Below are positions 13,624-13,804 of a DNA stretch of 13,804 nucleotides, piece by piece. The DNA is from an uncultured Succinivibrionaceae bacterium (GTDB lineage Bacteria > Pseudomonadota > Gammaproteobacteria > Enterobacterales > Succinivibrionaceae), in the NCBI GenBank assembly GCA_900539665.1, contig UQCV01000061.1, forward strand, positions 1 through 13,804, read 5' to 3'. The translations under genes and the position numbers were made by a program. Position 1 is the first letter of the stretch; every line of letters starts with the position of its first letter. A model generated the notes under the pieces. The model saw only the letters and a list, made by a program, of their open reading frames with translations, was not told where the DNA came from and made no database searches.

Positions 13624-13804
13624 CCGTTATTTTAGATCTATAAAAAGTTTATAAGCTACAGTTTTGTAGGCTTACTCACCCTTTTACTAAATTCACGCTT
13701 CATAAGCCATCGCTTTTACTTGATTTATTGCTAAATCTTCGTTCAAACTATGGGGATCCACGCGCATAAATTCGGCGGTAACTCCACCTACTAAAGTCTT
13801 TTTC
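13624..13804. repeat. Right copy of 181-bp inverted terminal repeat
   Basis: Exact reverse complement of bases 1-181. It contains the same gene 3' end on the minus strand and the mirrored hairpin (13643-13674). DNA from 13517 to 13623, between the pilin terminator and this repeat, shows no feature. Confidence 0.95.
13693..13803 (-). CDS. 3' end of the same unidentified gene (second partial copy)
   Basis: 36 codons on the minus strand, from the contig edge to TGA (TCA at 13693-13695 on the plus strand), identical to the frame at 2-112. Both copies point inward. Its identity is unknown. Confidence 0.5.
   Translation of the reverse strand, partial: KKTLVGGVTAEFMRVDPHSLNEDLAINQVKAMAYEA

Noticed and set aside
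1..13804. CRISPR arrays, tRNA or rRNA genes, or a replication origin
   Set aside because: No array of regularly spaced repeats, cloverleaf, rRNA segment or DnaA-box cluster was seen on either strand.

Overview
The window is an AT-rich 13.8 kb contig that looks gammaproteobacterial. A FadD close to the Escherichia coli enzyme, an MshA-like type IV pilin and the Shine-Dalgarno/sigma70-style signals fit Aeromonadales-like lineages such as Succinivibrionaceae. That placement is inference; no rRNA or tRNA is present to anchor it. The first and last 181 bases are perfect reverse complements. Each copy carries the last 36 codons of the same unidentified gene pointing inward, so the contig ends inside two inverted copies of one repeat.

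Layout: (1) 297-4867, three plus-strand genes for envelope proteins: a single-pass membrane protein, a small secreted protein, and an 808-residue secreted protein with about 520 residues of low-complexity sequence. All three end in a Cys-X36/37-Cys domain, and the large protein has two copies. The second and third genes overlap by one base (TAATG). (2) 5121-5900, a minus-strand gene for a cysteine-rich protein with no recognised family. (3) 5901-6945, a long non-coding stretch with a possible 3' gene remnant, a symmetric terminator and the promoter for the next block. (4) 6946-9733, three plus-strand genes for exported proteins: two paralogues with a DotH/IcmK-like beta-sandwich core and a common proline-rich N-terminal motif, then a lytic transglycosylase of the PilT/VirB1 type. 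(5) 9734-10519, non-coding DNA holding a miniature element with paired IS200/IS605-type end hairpins, followed by the fadD promoter. (6) fadD with its terminator. (7) an MshA-like major pilin gene with its own promoter region and terminator.

Most products act in the envelope. The DotH-like pair plus a peptidoglycan-cleaving enzyme suggests part of a type IVB secretion or conjugation-like apparatus. The Cys-X36/37-Cys genes may be further envelope components or an independent system. fadD (acyl-CoA synthesis) and the minus-strand gene do not obviously belong. The least explained parts are the Cys-X36/37-Cys gene cluster, the DotH-like paralogue pair and the CxDGNC-containing cysteine-rich protein.
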